64,000 bases of DNA. Origin: Flavobacterium sediminis. Its GTDB lineage: Bacteria; Bacteroidota; Bacteroidia; Flavobacteriales; Flavobacteriaceae. The DNA lies in assembly GCF_003148385.1 (NCBI RefSeq), contig NZ_CP029463.1, forward strand, positions 2,666,001-2,730,000, given 5' to 3'. Below the pieces are notes generated by a model. It saw only the letters and a list, made by a program, of their open reading frames with translations. It was not told the origin of the DNA and did not search any database. A program made the translations under genes and the position numbers. Shown piece by piece: positions 8,851-17,979 of this stretch; the stretch's first letter is position 1; each line of letters opens with the position of its first letter.

Positions 8851-10860
8851 ATGTCCCAAAAAATGATAAAAAAATTACTTTGCATAGTAACCTTTTTATG
8901 CTCTACTGTTATTTTTTCACAAGTTGTTATCAGCGAATTAGATGCTGATACTGCCAGTACAGATGTTTTGGAATTTGTAGAATTACATTCTGCGACACCT
9001 AATTATGTTTTAGACGGATATGTGTTGGTCTTTTTTAATGCAACTTCTTCCGGAACAGGAGTTTCCAGTTATTATGCAATCGATTTAGATGGATATACTA
9101 CTGATGCTAACGGAAACTTTCTGATCGGAAATGCACAAGTTTCTCCTTCACCGGTAATTGTTATTCCTAATAATACGATCCAAAACGGTCCGGACGGAGT
9201 AGCACTCTATTTAGGTAACGATACAGATTTTCCTTTCGGAACTGCTGCTACGGCCTCTAATGTAGTGGATGCTTTAGCTTATTCAAATAGTTCTACAACG
9301 CAGCCAACGGCTTTAATGTCGATTTGGGGATTGTCTGTTTGTGTAAATGAAAATCAAAATAGTTCAGGTTCCAGTCAATCCATTCAGTTGTTAAACGGTA
9401 GTTATGTTGTTGATACGCCCACGCCGGGTATGAATAATGACGGAAGTGGAATAGTATTCAATTATATAACAGTGACAACTTCTCAGACCTCTTATAATGA
9501 AGGTGAAAATTTTGATATTGTTTTTACAACAAGTCAGCCCGTTCAAAATCAAAATTTAATTATGAATTTTTCATTGACGAACGGCAATTTTTCAGTAAAT
9601 GATTTTTCAGGCGCTTTGACGGTTTCTATCCCGGTTGGTTCATCTACTACGTCTACAACCATTAGCTTGTATGATGACGGAACAGATGAAGGCGATGAAG
9701 AAGCTTTGTTCCAGTTTCAATCATTACCTTCAGGTTATATTGCCAATAATGACAATTTTATTATCCGGATTTATGATATTAATTTTGCGACTGATCCTTG
9801 GGGAACACCTCTAAATCCTACGTATGGAGTGTGTGCACCACAAATTCCGGCAGGTTATTATGATGCTTTGGAAGGACTTTCAGGAGCAGCATTGAAACAA
9901 GCATTACAAGATATAATTGCAGATCCGGCTGTGGTAAGATTACAAAGTTATGCGGATATCTGGGATATTTTAAAAGATGCTGATCGTAATCCCGAAAATA
10001 ACAATCAAGTTTGGTGTGTTTATACAGAATCGCCAATGGCGAAATTAGATCAGCAAAATACCAGTAGTATTGTCGGAAAATGGAATAGAGAACATATCTT
10101 TTGTCAGTCAAGAGGCGGGTTTGAAGTAGCAATGGGAGATACGGCTGACGGAATTAATGTTTGGAATACAACCGGACCGGACAATACGGTAGACGGAATT
10201 TCTGATGCACATCACTTAAGAGCGGTGAACGGACAAGAGAACTCATCAAGGAACAATAAAAATTACGGTACAGTCGCCTCCGGAACGGTTTATGCCGGAC
10301 CAACAGGAACTCAAGGTTCTTGGAGAGGAGATGTAGCCAGAGCATTGTTTTATATGGCTGTTCGCTTCAATGCTTTGGATGTGGTTAATGGCGATCCGAG
10401 TGAGTATTTGTCTGACGGAACAACCCCTTCAGGGGAAATAGGAGATCTGGCTACTTTGTTGAATTGGAATACACAAGACCCGGCTGATGATTATGAAATG
10501 AATCGAAATAATGTCGTTTATAATTGGCAGATGAATAGAAATCCGTTTATTGATTATCCTTTATTAGCAGATTATATTTTCGGTTCTCATTACGGAGATC
10601 CTTGGTCTTTTGCTTTAGCAAATGAAAATTTTATTGCAGATGCTGTTAAGGTGTATCCCAATCCGACTACAGATTATTTAATGATTTCAGGTTTAAGCGG
10701 CACTTCTACTGTAACTATTTATACTTTAACCGGACAGGCTGTTTTAGAGCAGACTTTTGATTCTCAGATCAGACTTACGATGGAGCTGGCTAAAGGAATG
10801 TATTTGGTAAAAGTGAAGAATAACGGAAATGAAGCGATCAAAAAAATTGTAATTAAATAA
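8851..10860 (+). CDS. Secreted endonuclease I family nuclease with lamin-tail domain and T9SS sorting signal
   Basis: Secreted nuclease of 669 residues. A signal peptide (MIKKLLCIVTFLCSTVIFSQ, possibly starting at the second Met, base 8863) is followed by a lamin-tail-like domain (VVISELDADTASTDVLEFVEL, about residues 25-180), a beta-sandwich linker (about 200-310) and an endonuclease I/EndA domain (about 330-580) with the active-site stretch WNREHIFCQSRGG and DAHHLRAVNGQENSSRNN. The last 80 residues form a type A T9SS C-terminal domain (KVYPNPTTDYLMISG ... GMYLVKV). It probably degrades extracellular DNA or RNA for nutrients. A hairpin terminator follows, and the gene stands alone. Confidence 0.9.
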   Translation: MSQKMIKKLLCIVTFLCSTVIFSQVVISELDADTASTDVLEFVELHSATPNYVLDGYVLVFFNATSSGTGVSSYYAIDLDGYTTDANGNFLIGNAQVSPSPVIVIPNNTIQNGPDGVALYLGNDTDFPFGTAATASNVVDALAYSNSSTTQPTALMSIWGLSVCVNENQNSSGSSQSIQLLNGSYVVDTPTPGMNNDGSGIVFNYITVTTSQTSYNEGENFDIVFTTSQPVQNQNLIMNFSLTNGNFSVNDFSGALTVSIPVGSSTTSTTISLYDDGTDEGDEEALFQFQSLPSGYIANNDNFIIRIYDINFATDPWGTPLNPTYGVCAPQIPAGYYDALEGLSGAALKQALQDIIADPAVVRLQSYADIWDILKDADRNPENNNQVWCVYTESPMAKLDQQNTSSIVGKWNREHIFCQSRGGFEVAMGDTADGINVWNTTGPDNTVDGISDAHHLRAVNGQENSSRNNKNYGTVASGTVYAGPTGTQGSWRGDVARALFYMAVRFNALDVVNGDPSEYLSDGTTPSGEIGDLATLLNWNTQDPADDYEMNRNNVVYNWQMNRNPFIDYPLLADYIFGSHYGDPWSFALANENFIADAVKVYPNPTTDYLMISGLSGTSTVTIYTLTGQAVLEQTFDSQIRLTMELAKGMYLVKVKNNGNEAIKKIVIK

Positions 10861-10883
10861 GTTCAGAAACTTATACGTTATAT

Positions 10884-10917
10884 ATCGGGAAATGTAAACT
10901 GTTTCCCGATTTTTTTA
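10884..10917 (+). terminator. Rho-independent terminator after endonuclease gene
   Basis: ATCGGGAAA and TTTCCCGAT (9-base perfect stem, 9-base loop) followed by seven T. Confidence 0.85.
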
Positions 10918-10925
10918 AATTAATT

Positions 10926-10943
10926 TTGTACTAATTGGTACAA
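10926..10943. promoter_or_regulatory. Palindromic operator of the TetR gene
   Basis: TTGTACTAATTGGTACAA is an 18-base palindrome with a single mismatched pair, 32 bases before the TetR start. A perfect -7 element, TAATTTTG, sits at 10921-10928 and overlaps its left arm, so the regulator likely represses its own transcription and that of osmC. Confidence 0.65.
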
Positions 10944-10974
10944 TTTGTATATTTATACTGAAAATCAATGAGAA

Positions 10975-11553
10975 ATGGCAGGAAGACCCAGAATATACAA
11001 TGCAGATCAAGCTTTAGATAAAGCAATTGAAGTTTTTTGGCAAAAGGGCTATGAGAACGCATCATCAGATGATTTGCTAAAAGCTATGGGAATAGGGAAA
11101 GGAAGCTTTTATTTGGCTTATAAAGGAGGAAAACAAGAGCTCTTTCAAAAGTCACTGGATCGGGTAATGGATCACCATATAAAAGCGTTTAAAGATAAAA
11201 TAGAGCTATCGGAGCATCCTTTAGAGGAAATAAGAGTTTTCTTTTATGAAATGGCAGATCCGGAAACTAATTTAGGAAAGTATGGTTGCTATTTTGCAAA
11301 TGCTTTGATACAGGTTAGTGACAAAGATTTAAAATGTTCAGCCGAAAAACAATTGAGAACTCTGAAAGATATTTTCGTAAAAGCACTTGAAAAAGAAAAG
11401 ATGCAAGGAAACTTAAAAACAGCTGTGACTCCTGATTTGTTAGGACTACATTTATTAAATCTTTGGAGTGGGCTTAACGTAACTCGAAATACAGTAAATG
11501 ACAAATCAGAATTAAAGATGCTGATCGAAATGAATTTACGTTGCATACAATGA
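10975..11553 (+). CDS. TetR/AcrR family transcriptional regulator
   Basis: A 192-residue one-component repressor. The N-terminal helix-turn-helix (residues 8-55) has the family pattern ALDKAIEVFWQKGYENASSDDLLKAMGIGKGSFYLAY; the C-terminal ligand-binding helices are variable and contain a GCYFANALIQV segment resembling the TetR_C domains of AcuR/YxaF-type regulators. A near-perfect palindrome at 10926-10943 overlaps its promoter. The osmC gene begins 40 bases after its stop with no terminator between them, so the two form a likely operon, suggesting control by an electrophile or organic peroxide. The ligand is inferred from context only. Confidence 0.88.
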   Translation: MAGRPRIYNADQALDKAIEVFWQKGYENASSDDLLKAMGIGKGSFYLAYKGGKQELFQKSLDRVMDHHIKAFKDKIELSEHPLEEIRVFFYEMADPETNLGKYGCYFANALIQVSDKDLKCSAEKQLRTLKDIFVKALEKEKMQGNLKTAVTPDLLGLHLLNLWSGLNVTRNTVNDKSELKMLIEMNLRCIQ

Positions 11554-11593
11554 GACTAATGTAAAACTATGAATTAACTAAAAACAATAAAGA

Positions 11594-12004
11594 ATGAAAA
11601 GAAGAGCAACTGCCGTGTGGAACGGCGACATTAAAACCGGGGGAGGGCATTTAACCACTCAAAGTACCACCCTTAACAAGACACAGTATTCGTTTAACAG
11701 CCGTTTTGCAGACGGTGTAGGGACAAATCCGGAAGAACTTTTAGCGGCGGCTCATGCAGGCTGTTTTACAATGAAATTAGATTTAGATCTTTCTGAAGCA
11801 GGTTATACGGTAGAATCACTGGAAACACAATCAGTAGTTACAATTGATAACGGTGTGATCACACTATCAGAACTGACATTACAGGCTAAGATTCCGGGAA
11901 TAAGTGAAGAAGAATTCCAGAAAGTAGCTAGGAATGCAGAGAAAACCTGTCCGGTAAGTAATGCTTTTAGTTTTGAAATAAAGCTGACTGCAACTTTAGT
12001 TTGA
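11594..12004 (+). CDS. OsmC family peroxiredoxin
   Basis: A 136-residue OsmC/Ohr-fold thiol peroxidase that reduces organic hydroperoxides in the cytoplasm. The two redox cysteines are visible in AAHAGCFTM and KTCPVSNAF, and the N-terminal WNGDIKTGGGHL is typical of the OsmC subgroup rather than Ohr. It lies downstream of the TetR gene in the same direction and is probably controlled by it. A strong hairpin shared with the convergent LOG gene ends the unit. Confidence 0.93.
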   Translation: MKRRATAVWNGDIKTGGGHLTTQSTTLNKTQYSFNSRFADGVGTNPEELLAAAHAGCFTMKLDLDLSEAGYTVESLETQSVVTIDNGVITLSELTLQAKIPGISEEEFQKVARNAEKTCPVSNAFSFEIKLTATLV

Positions 12005-12019
12005 TTTAGGAAGTATTAA

Positions 12020-12060
12020 AAAAAGTTACTGCTTAACACAGATTAAGCAGTAACTTTTTA
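12020..12060. terminator. Bidirectional terminator between osmC and LOG gene
   Basis: AAAGTTACTGCTTA pairs with TAAGCAGTAACTTT around an ACACAGAT loop, with A- and T-rich flanks suited to both convergent genes. Confidence 0.85.
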
Positions 12061-12064
12061 ATTT

Positions 12065-12790
12065 TTAGAAATTCGGAGATAAATTGTATTTTTTGTAGAA
12101 AGTATCTAAAGCGTCTAACACTTCATCTTCAGTATCTACAATTTTGAATAAATTAAGATCTTCCGGACTAATATTGTGGAATTTTTCTAACAGTACCGCT
12201 TTAACCCAATCCATCAAGCCTTCCCAGAACTCAGAACCAACTAAAATGATAGGGAATTTAGCAATCTTTTTAGTCTGAATTAGCGTTATAGCTTCAAACA
12301 ATTCATCCAAAGTACCGAAACCACCCGGCATAACGATAAATCCTTGTGAATATTTGACAAACATTACTTTGCGGACAAAGAAATAATCAAACTGCAAGTT
12401 TTTGTCGCGATCGATATACGGATTGAAATGTTGTTCAAAAGGCAATTCAATGTTCAAACCTACTGAAGTTCCCCCGCCGTAGTGAGCCCCTTTGTTCCCG
12501 GCTTCCATAATACCCGGACCTCCTCCGGTGATTACACCATAACCGGCTTTACTGATTTTATAAGCGATCTTTTCTGCTAAAAGATAATATCTGTTGTCAG
12601 ATTTAGTACGTGCCGAACCGAAAATAGAAACACAGGGACCGATTCTTCCCATTGACTCGTAACCGTTTACGAATTCAGACATGATCTTAAAGATTGCCCA
12701 TGAATCGTTAGTTCGTATTTCGTTCCAAGTCTTTTGTTTGAATTTTTCCTGTATTCTGTGGTCGTCGTTTTCGTATTGCTCTAATGCCAT
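12065..12790 (-). CDS. LOG family protein (TIGR00730-type Rossmann fold)
   Basis: A 241-residue protein of the lysine-decarboxylase-like/LOG family. Members act as nucleoside 5'-monophosphate phosphoribohydrolases, the activity that releases free cytokinins in plants. It has the signature GGGPGIMEAGNKGA and the catalytic PGGxGTxxE motif as MPGGFGTLDELFE, plus FGSARTK at the nucleotide-binding start. It starts 34 bases after the uvrA stop on the same strand, so co-transcription with uvrA is likely. The true bacterial substrate is unproven; annotation as lysine decarboxylase would be wrong because the fold is unrelated to the PLP enzymes. Confidence 0.9.
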   Translation of the reverse strand: MALEQYENDDHRIQEKFKQKTWNEIRTNDSWAIFKIMSEFVNGYESMGRIGPCVSIFGSARTKSDNRYYLLAEKIAYKISKAGYGVITGGGPGIMEAGNKGAHYGGGTSVGLNIELPFEQHFNPYIDRDKNLQFDYFFVRKVMFVKYSQGFIVMPGGFGTLDELFEAITLIQTKKIAKFPIILVGSEFWEGLMDWVKAVLLEKFHNISPEDLNLFKIVDTEDEVLDALDTFYKKYNLSPNF

Positions 12791-12824
12791 AGTCTTTTCG
12801 TCTTTTTAAAATTAAACAAGCCCG

Positions 12825-15655
12825 CTAAGATAATTCTTTTTTCAAAAATTGTGCCGTATAGCTCTTTTTATTTTTGATAACTTCTTCAGGAGTTCCGGTT
12901 GTGACTACCTGACCGCCTCCTTTTCCACCTTCATAGCCAATGTCAATGATATAATCTGCTATTTTAATAACATCGAGATTATGTTCGATAATCAAAACCG
13001 TATTGCCTTTATCGACTAATTTCTGTATAACATTCATTAAAACTCGAATATCCTCAAAATGCAGACCTGTTGTGGGTTCGTCTAAAATGTAAAATGTATT
13101 TCCGGTATCTTTCTTGGAAAGTTCGGTCGCCAGTTTTACCCGTTGTGCTTCGCCACCTGAAAGGGTGGTACTTTGTTGACCTAGTGTAATATATCCTAAA
13201 CCTACATCCTGAATAGTTTTGATCTTTCTGTAAATTTTCGGGATGTTTTCAAAGAAAACCACTGCTTCGTTAACAGTCATGTCCAATACGTCTGAAATGG
13301 ATATCCCTTTGTAGCGGATCTCCAGTGTTTCCCGATTGAAGCGTTTTCCCTGACAGGTTTCGCATTCAACATAAACATCCGGCAAAAAGCTCATTTCAAT
13401 AGTTCGTACACCTGATCCTTCACAGGTTTCACATCTTCCGCCTTTAACATTAAAGCTAAAGCGTCCCGGTTTATATCCTCTGATCTGAGCTTCCGGAGTT
13501 TGGGTAAATAAACTGCGGATTTCAGAGAAAACATCTGTATAAGTTGCGGGATTACTGCGTGGCGTTCTACCGATAGGACTTTGATCAATATCGATAACTT
13601 TGTCTATGTGTTCCAATCCTTCTATTTTGTCATAGGGCTGCGGTTTTTTGACCGCATTGAAGAAATGAGCGTTTAAAATAGGGTAGAGTGTTTCATTGAC
13701 TAAAGTCGATTTTCCACTACCGGAAACCCCGGTTACACAAATTAGTTTTCCTAAAGGAAACTCAACGGTAACATTTTTAAGGTTATTCCCCTTAGCACCG
13801 TATAATTTTACGGTTTTTCCGTTGCCTTCACGACGTTTTTCAGGAATTTCGATCTTCATCTTGCCGCTCATGAATTGTGCGGTAATCGTGTTTTCTTTTA
13901 GCAACTCTTTCGGTGTTCCCTGACTAATGATCTTACCGCCAAAACGTCCTGCTTTCGGTCCGATATCAATTACATGGTCAGCACGCTCGATCATGTCTTT
14001 GTCATGTTCAACAACAATAACTGAGTTTCCAATATCGCGCAGACTTTCTAATGATTTGATGAGTCGTTCGTTATCTCTTTGGTGTAAACCAATGCTCGGT
14101 TCGTCCAAAATATACAGTACACCTACCAGTTGTGAGCCGATCTGTGTCGCTAAACGGATCCGTTGGGCTTCCCCACCGGATAGCGATTTAGAACTTCTGT
14201 TTAGTGAAAGGTAGTTCAAGCCGACATCCAGTAAAAACTGTAGGCGTGTAGTGATCTCTTTTAAAATTTCAAGAGCAATGGTTTGCTGTTTTTCCGTAAG
14301 ATGTTCCGGTAAACCTTTAAACCATTCTGACAGTTCAGCGATGTCCATTTGGGCTAATTCGCCTATATTTTTGTCATGAATCTTAAAATATAGTGCTTCT
14401 TTACGCAAACGTGTTCCATGGCACTCCTGACATTCGACTTCATCCATGAATTCTTTTGCCCAGCGTTTGATACTTTGTGATTCGGATTGTTCGTATTGAT
14501 TCTTGATAAAATTAGCAATTCCTTCAAAATCAATTTTATAGTCTTTAGTAATTCCCATCACTTTAGAAACTACTGAAAATTTTTCATTGCCACCGTTCAG
14601 GATCATTTCCATTGCTTCCTGAGGAATCGTATCAATAGCATCAGTTAATTTGAATTCGAATTTCTGAGCAATGATTTCCAATTGTTTGAAGATCCAGGAG
14701 TTTTTATAGTCGCCCAAGGGCGCAAAACCACCGTTCTTGATCGATGCTTTAGGGTTGGGAATGATTTTTTTAAGGTTAATTTCATTGGTTGTGCCTAAAC
14801 CGTTACAACATTCGCAGGCGCCTTTCGGAGAGTTAAATGAAAAGTTGTTGGGTTCGGGATTCGGATACGAAATACCGGTTGACGGACACATTAAATTTCG
14901 ACTGAAATAGCGTACTTCATCACCTTCTTGTTCCAATACCATTAAGATATCATCGCCGTGATACATTGCGGTTTTAATGCTTTCGATAAGGCGCTTTTCA
15001 GTATCTTCATCATTTTTAACAGCAATCCGGTCTATTACAATTTCTATATCATGAGTTTTGTATCGATCTACTTTCATGCCGTATTCCAGATCTCGGATTT
15101 TACCATCAACACGTACTTTCACGAAACCTTGTTTTGCAATTTGCTCGAATAGTTCACGGTAATGACCTTTTCTGGAACGAATAACAGGTGATAAAATATT
15201 GATTCGTTTGCCATTGAAGGTTTCAGAAATCAATTCTTTAATTTGTTCATCTGAATAGGAGACCATTTTTTCTCCCGTATTGTAACTAAAAGCTTCACCC
15301 GCACGTGCATATAACAATCGCAAAAAATCATAGATCTCTGTAATAGTTCCTACTGTAGAGCGGGGACTTTTGCTTGTTGTTTTCTGTTCGATGGCAATTA
15401 CAGGCGACAGACCGTCGATCTTATCCACATCCGGACGTTCTAATCCTCCTAGAAATTGTCGGGCATAAGCTGAAAAAGTTTCTATATAACGGCGTTGTCC
15501 TTCGGCATAAATGGTATCAAATGCTAACGATGATTTTCCGGAACCGGAAAGCCCGGTAATAACTACCAGTTTTTCTCGGGAATGATTACGTCAATATTCT
15601 TTAAATTATGGGCACGAGCGCCAATAATTTCAATAGTTTCTTCTGTGTTGTTCAT
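12825..15655 (-). pseudogene. uvrA: uvrA, excinuclease ABC subunit A, with single-base frameshift near the 5' end
   Basis: DNA-damage recognition ATPase of nucleotide excision repair. The ATG at 15655 gives MNNTEETIEIIGARAHNLKN and runs to a stop at 15565-15563; restoring one base in the C-run at 15580-15578 (minus strand) joins this to LVVITGLSGSGKSS and a full protein of about 943 residues, the normal UvrA length. The rest is intact: ABC signatures LSGGEAQRIRLA and LSGGEAQRVKLA, second Walker A GVSGSGKST, and zinc-finger cysteines CETCEGSG/CETCQGKR. A -7 element at 15673 supports the 15655 start. As written, only a fragment from a downstream Met (15428) lacking the first P-loop could be made. 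Sequencing error is plausible because the gene is otherwise undecayed. Confidence 0.88.
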
Positions 15656-15672
15656 GTTTTTTGGCCAAAACG

Positions 15673-15680
15673 CAAAGATA
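15673..15680 (-). promoter_or_regulatory. -7 element of uvrA
   Basis: Minus-strand TATCTTTG, 18 bases before the ATG at 15655; matches TAnnTTTG. No clear -33 TTG. Confidence 0.45.
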
Positions 15681-15808
15681 CAAGTTTATAGGGAGAAAAA
15701 CTAATCACTTTAACAGGCAAAAAAAGAGAGTGTTTAGCAATATAAATGTGAGTTTTTTAGTAAATTTATGGCTAAGAAATCTGTTTTTTTAATATAAAAA
15801 AGAAGATC

Positions 15809-16195
15809 ATGATAGAACAATTAGAAACTTTTAAAGGAAATACATTAGCTTTTGAGGTTATAGACGGATTTACAGAGACAGATGAAAAATTGGCTCAAAA
15901 GTTCTTTCAGGAAAAATTAGATATGGGGTTTTCATTTGTAAATGTTTTGATTAAACTGGATGAAATGAAAATCAGTAAAACAAGTAGTAAAGCTTTTATG
16001 GAAGATATAATTTGGACTTTGAGGAATTATAAGCAAATGGGACATCTTGCAATTGTGGCTCATTCTAATATTTTAAAAGCATTGGTTCCCATTGATAATT
16101 TATTTTTTGAAAGAGCAAGTAAAGAAAGGTATGAAAGGTATTTTGATGTTTCTCAGATGGAAGAAGCAATGAAATTTGTCAAATCAACTTTATGA
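15809..16195 (+). CDS. STAS/SEC14-like (SpoIIAA-like) domain protein
   Basis: A 128-residue cytoplasmic protein matching the SpoIIAA-like family: an initial strand pair (TLAFEVIDGFTETDE), FVNVLIKLDEMKI in the central strand, then a helix and IAVVxHS-like strand (LAIVAHSNILKALVPI), and a FFERASKERYERYFD helix. Such proteins bind lipids or act in regulation, but no function is established for this one. Its TGA stop overlaps the ATG of the next small secreted gene by four bases, so the two are translationally coupled. Confidence 0.75.
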   Translation: MIEQLETFKGNTLAFEVIDGFTETDEKLAQKFFQEKLDMGFSFVNVLIKLDEMKISKTSSKAFMEDIIWTLRNYKQMGHLAIVAHSNILKALVPIDNLFFERASKERYERYFDVSQMEEAMKFVKSTL

Positions 16196-16407
16196 AAAAG
16201 ATATTTGTTTTAGCAATTGTTTTTTCGCTGTTTAGTTTCAGTTCGGAAAATAAGGATACTTCGGTAGTTTATGTTTGCGGGAAAAGTGAAATTTATCATC
16301 AGGTAAAGTCGCATGCCGCTTTAAAGCGTTGTAAGTCGGATATCACAGAAATGACTGAAAAAGAAGCACTAGATGCGGGGAAAAGAAAATGTAAATGCAA
16401 AGGATAA
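16192..16407 (+). CDS. Small secreted cysteine-containing protein
   Basis: A 71-residue product with an N-terminal hydrophobic signal segment (MKKIFVLAIVFSLFSFSS) and a compact mature part bearing VYVCGKSEIYH, LKRCK and KRKCKCKG. This spacing resembles a small Bacteroidota secreted family with the pattern VYVC-x-YH-x-C-x-CK-x-EA-x-G-x-C, whose function I do not know. The four cysteines and one His could bind a metal or form disulfides. It overlaps the STAS gene by four bases and is followed at once by a strong terminator, so it is the last gene of that two-gene unit. Confidence 0.7.
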   Translation: MKKIFVLAIVFSLFSFSSENKDTSVVYVCGKSEIYHQVKSHAALKRCKSDITEMTEKEALDAGKRKCKCKG

Positions 16408-16410
16408 AAA

Positions 16411-16436
16411 AAGAAGCCTGAGGGCTTCTTTTTTTA
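16411..16436. terminator. Bidirectional terminator
   Basis: AAGAAGCC, loop TGAG, GGCTTCTT followed by five more T; it serves the small secreted gene and the convergent dehydrogenase. Confidence 0.88.
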
Positions 16437-16441
16437 TTTCC

Positions 16442-17338
16442 TTATTTCAAAAAATCTTTGTCTTTATAAGCAGGATCAGGGTATTTATAGAATCCTTCTC
16501 CGGTAGCAACACCCAGTTTGCCTTTGTCAATAAAATTTTCCTTTAAAAACGCAACGGTTTTGATTTTAATCGGATCCTGAGTTTTATCCGCAGCCATTTT
16601 ATTGATGTTATAAGCAGTTGTAATACCAACGACGTCTAATATTCCAAACGGACCAACAGGTGCTCCGGTTGCAACCATCCAGGTCTTGTCAATGGTCTTG
16701 ACATCAGAAACGCCATTTACCAACAAATTAGTTGCAGCACCTAACAAAGGAACCAAAAGGGAATTCAGAATATATCCCGGTTGTTCTTTGTAGAGTGGAA
16801 GAGCAATCATCCCGATAGCTTTAGCAAAGTCGACCACCTCATTAAAAACCTGTTCATTTGTTCCGGGATGTCCCATGATCTCAGCAGTATTATGTTTCCA
16901 AATTTCGTTAGCAAAGTGTAAAGCAACGAATTTTTCAGGACGTTGGGTCGCTGCTGCAAATTGACTGGGTAACAGGGTAGATGAGTTAGTAGCGAAAACT
17001 GTTTTTTCAGGTGCTACTACTGCTAATTTTTCATAGAAACTAATTTTAATCTTCGGATTTTCCGGTACAGCTTCAATTAATAGGTCGGCATCTTTTACAG
17101 CTTCTGCCAAGTCAGAGCAATAGCTTAAATTTTCAAAAGTGGCTTTCAACTGTTCGTCAGTAGCTTGTAAATCATGGATATAAGCTTTACTTAGCCTGTC
17201 AAATTTAGCTTTGGCTTTGTCCAGAACTTCGTCGTTAATATCGTATACTGTTACTTTAAATCCATGAAAAGCAGTTTGGAATGCAATTTGGTATCCCAAA
17301 ACACCGCTTCCTGCTACAGTTACATTTTTAAAATTCAT
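16442..17338 (-). CDS. 3-hydroxyacyl-CoA dehydrogenase family protein
   Basis: NAD-dependent dehydrogenase of 298 residues. The Rossmann motif is GSGVLGYQIAFQ (a GxGxxG variant), followed by the NAD-specific Asp in VYDIND; the catalytic region has ALHFANEIWKHNTAEIMGHP in place of the usual HFFNP, and the C-terminal dimerisation domain ends GEGFYKYPDPAY. It lies 20 bases downstream of a 4HBT-type acyl-CoA thioesterase, a pairing that suggests fatty-acid or CoA-ester metabolism. A second, more canonical homologue is at 30579-31466. The missing Pro in the HFxN motif means substrate choice may differ. Confidence 0.87.
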   Translation of the reverse strand: MNFKNVTVAGSGVLGYQIAFQTAFHGFKVTVYDINDEVLDKAKAKFDRLSKAYIHDLQATDEQLKATFENLSYCSDLAEAVKDADLLIEAVPENPKIKISFYEKLAVVAPEKTVFATNSSTLLPSQFAAATQRPEKFVALHFANEIWKHNTAEIMGHPGTNEQVFNEVVDFAKAIGMIALPLYKEQPGYILNSLLVPLLGAATNLLVNGVSDVKTIDKTWMVATGAPVGPFGILDVVGITTAYNINKMAADKTQDPIKIKTVAFLKENFIDKGKLGVATGEGFYKYPDPAYKDKDFLK

Positions 17339-17358
17339 AATTTGATAGGTTTAAAATA

Positions 17359-17802
17359 TTATTGTAAAGCGGGTTCGTAAGTCGTTAAATCAGTTCGTAG
17401 CCAATCCGGAATCTCAATAGATTTTCCCAGTGTTGTATCAATTAATACTTGCGTACTTTTTCCTTTTGCGTGAACAATTTCATTTCCATCTTTACCTAAA
17501 CTCGTAATTAAGTATTCGATTTCAAAACTTTTAGAACCTAAAGATGAGGTTCTCAACTTGATAGTAGGTTGAACGGCAGTGAGTTTTAATTCTTTATAAT
17601 AGTCACATTCTATATGCGCAATGACAAACATATTTTTAGTCCAATCCCATTGTTTACTAACTGTTGGCATATAATGACCGCGTCCGATTTGGAAATATTC
17701 GAAATAGTAGACATTATTTACATGACTTAAGGGGTCTAAATCATTCCAACGGATAGTTAGAGGTAAGGAAAATTTAAAATCTTGAATATTGATGTTTTGC
17801 AT
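17359..17802 (-). CDS. Acyl-CoA thioesterase, 4-hydroxybenzoyl-CoA thioesterase family
   Basis: Single hot-dog-fold thioesterase of 147 residues that hydrolyses acyl-CoA. The catalytic N-terminal motif is RWNDLDPLSHVNNVYYFEYF (Asp of WxDxDxxxHVNN). An upstream ATG at 17973 would add 57 residues rich in Phe/Leu/Ile that match no thioesterase; a -7 element (TATTTTTG, 17833-17840) lies inside that extension, so MQNINIQDFKF at 17802 is the real start. It precedes the 3-hydroxyacyl-CoA dehydrogenase by 20 bases in an operon. Confidence 0.88.
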   Translation of the reverse strand: MQNINIQDFKFSLPLTIRWNDLDPLSHVNNVYYFEYFQIGRGHYMPTVSKQWDWTKNMFVIAHIECDYYKELKLTAVQPTIKLRTSSLGSKSFEIEYLITSLGKDGNEIVHAKGKSTQVLIDTTLGKSIEIPDWLRTDLTTYEPALQ

Positions 17803-17832
17803 AATTATGGTTTTTCGATGTAAAAAGTATAT

Positions 17833-17840
17833 CAAAAATA
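17833..17840 (-). promoter_or_regulatory. -7 element of thioesterase/dehydrogenase operon
   Basis: Minus-strand TATTTTTG matches TAnnTTTG, about 30 bases upstream of the ATG at 17802. It decides the start against the longer reading frame. Confidence 0.45.
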
Positions 17841-17979
17841 AGATTTTGCTTCTAAATAAAGGATGAATGGGAAAACTTATTAGGAGAAAATAAAAAAACA
17901 ACCCAAATAATGGTGTGTTATCTGGATTGTTCCTAATAGCTTGTTTAATTACTATACCTAGAGAGGCATGCAATTATGT

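Noticed and set aside
13696..14214. Plus-strand frames opposite uvrA
   Set aside because: Shadows of a conserved ABC ATPase on the minus strand.
12825..15428. uvrA starting at 15428 as an intact 867-residue gene
   Set aside because: It would lack the N-terminal P-loop. Conserved UvrA sequence continues in frame upstream and joins the true start after a one-base correction.
17803..17973. Longer thioesterase start with 57 extra residues
   Set aside because: The extension matches nothing in the family and contains the -7 promoter element.
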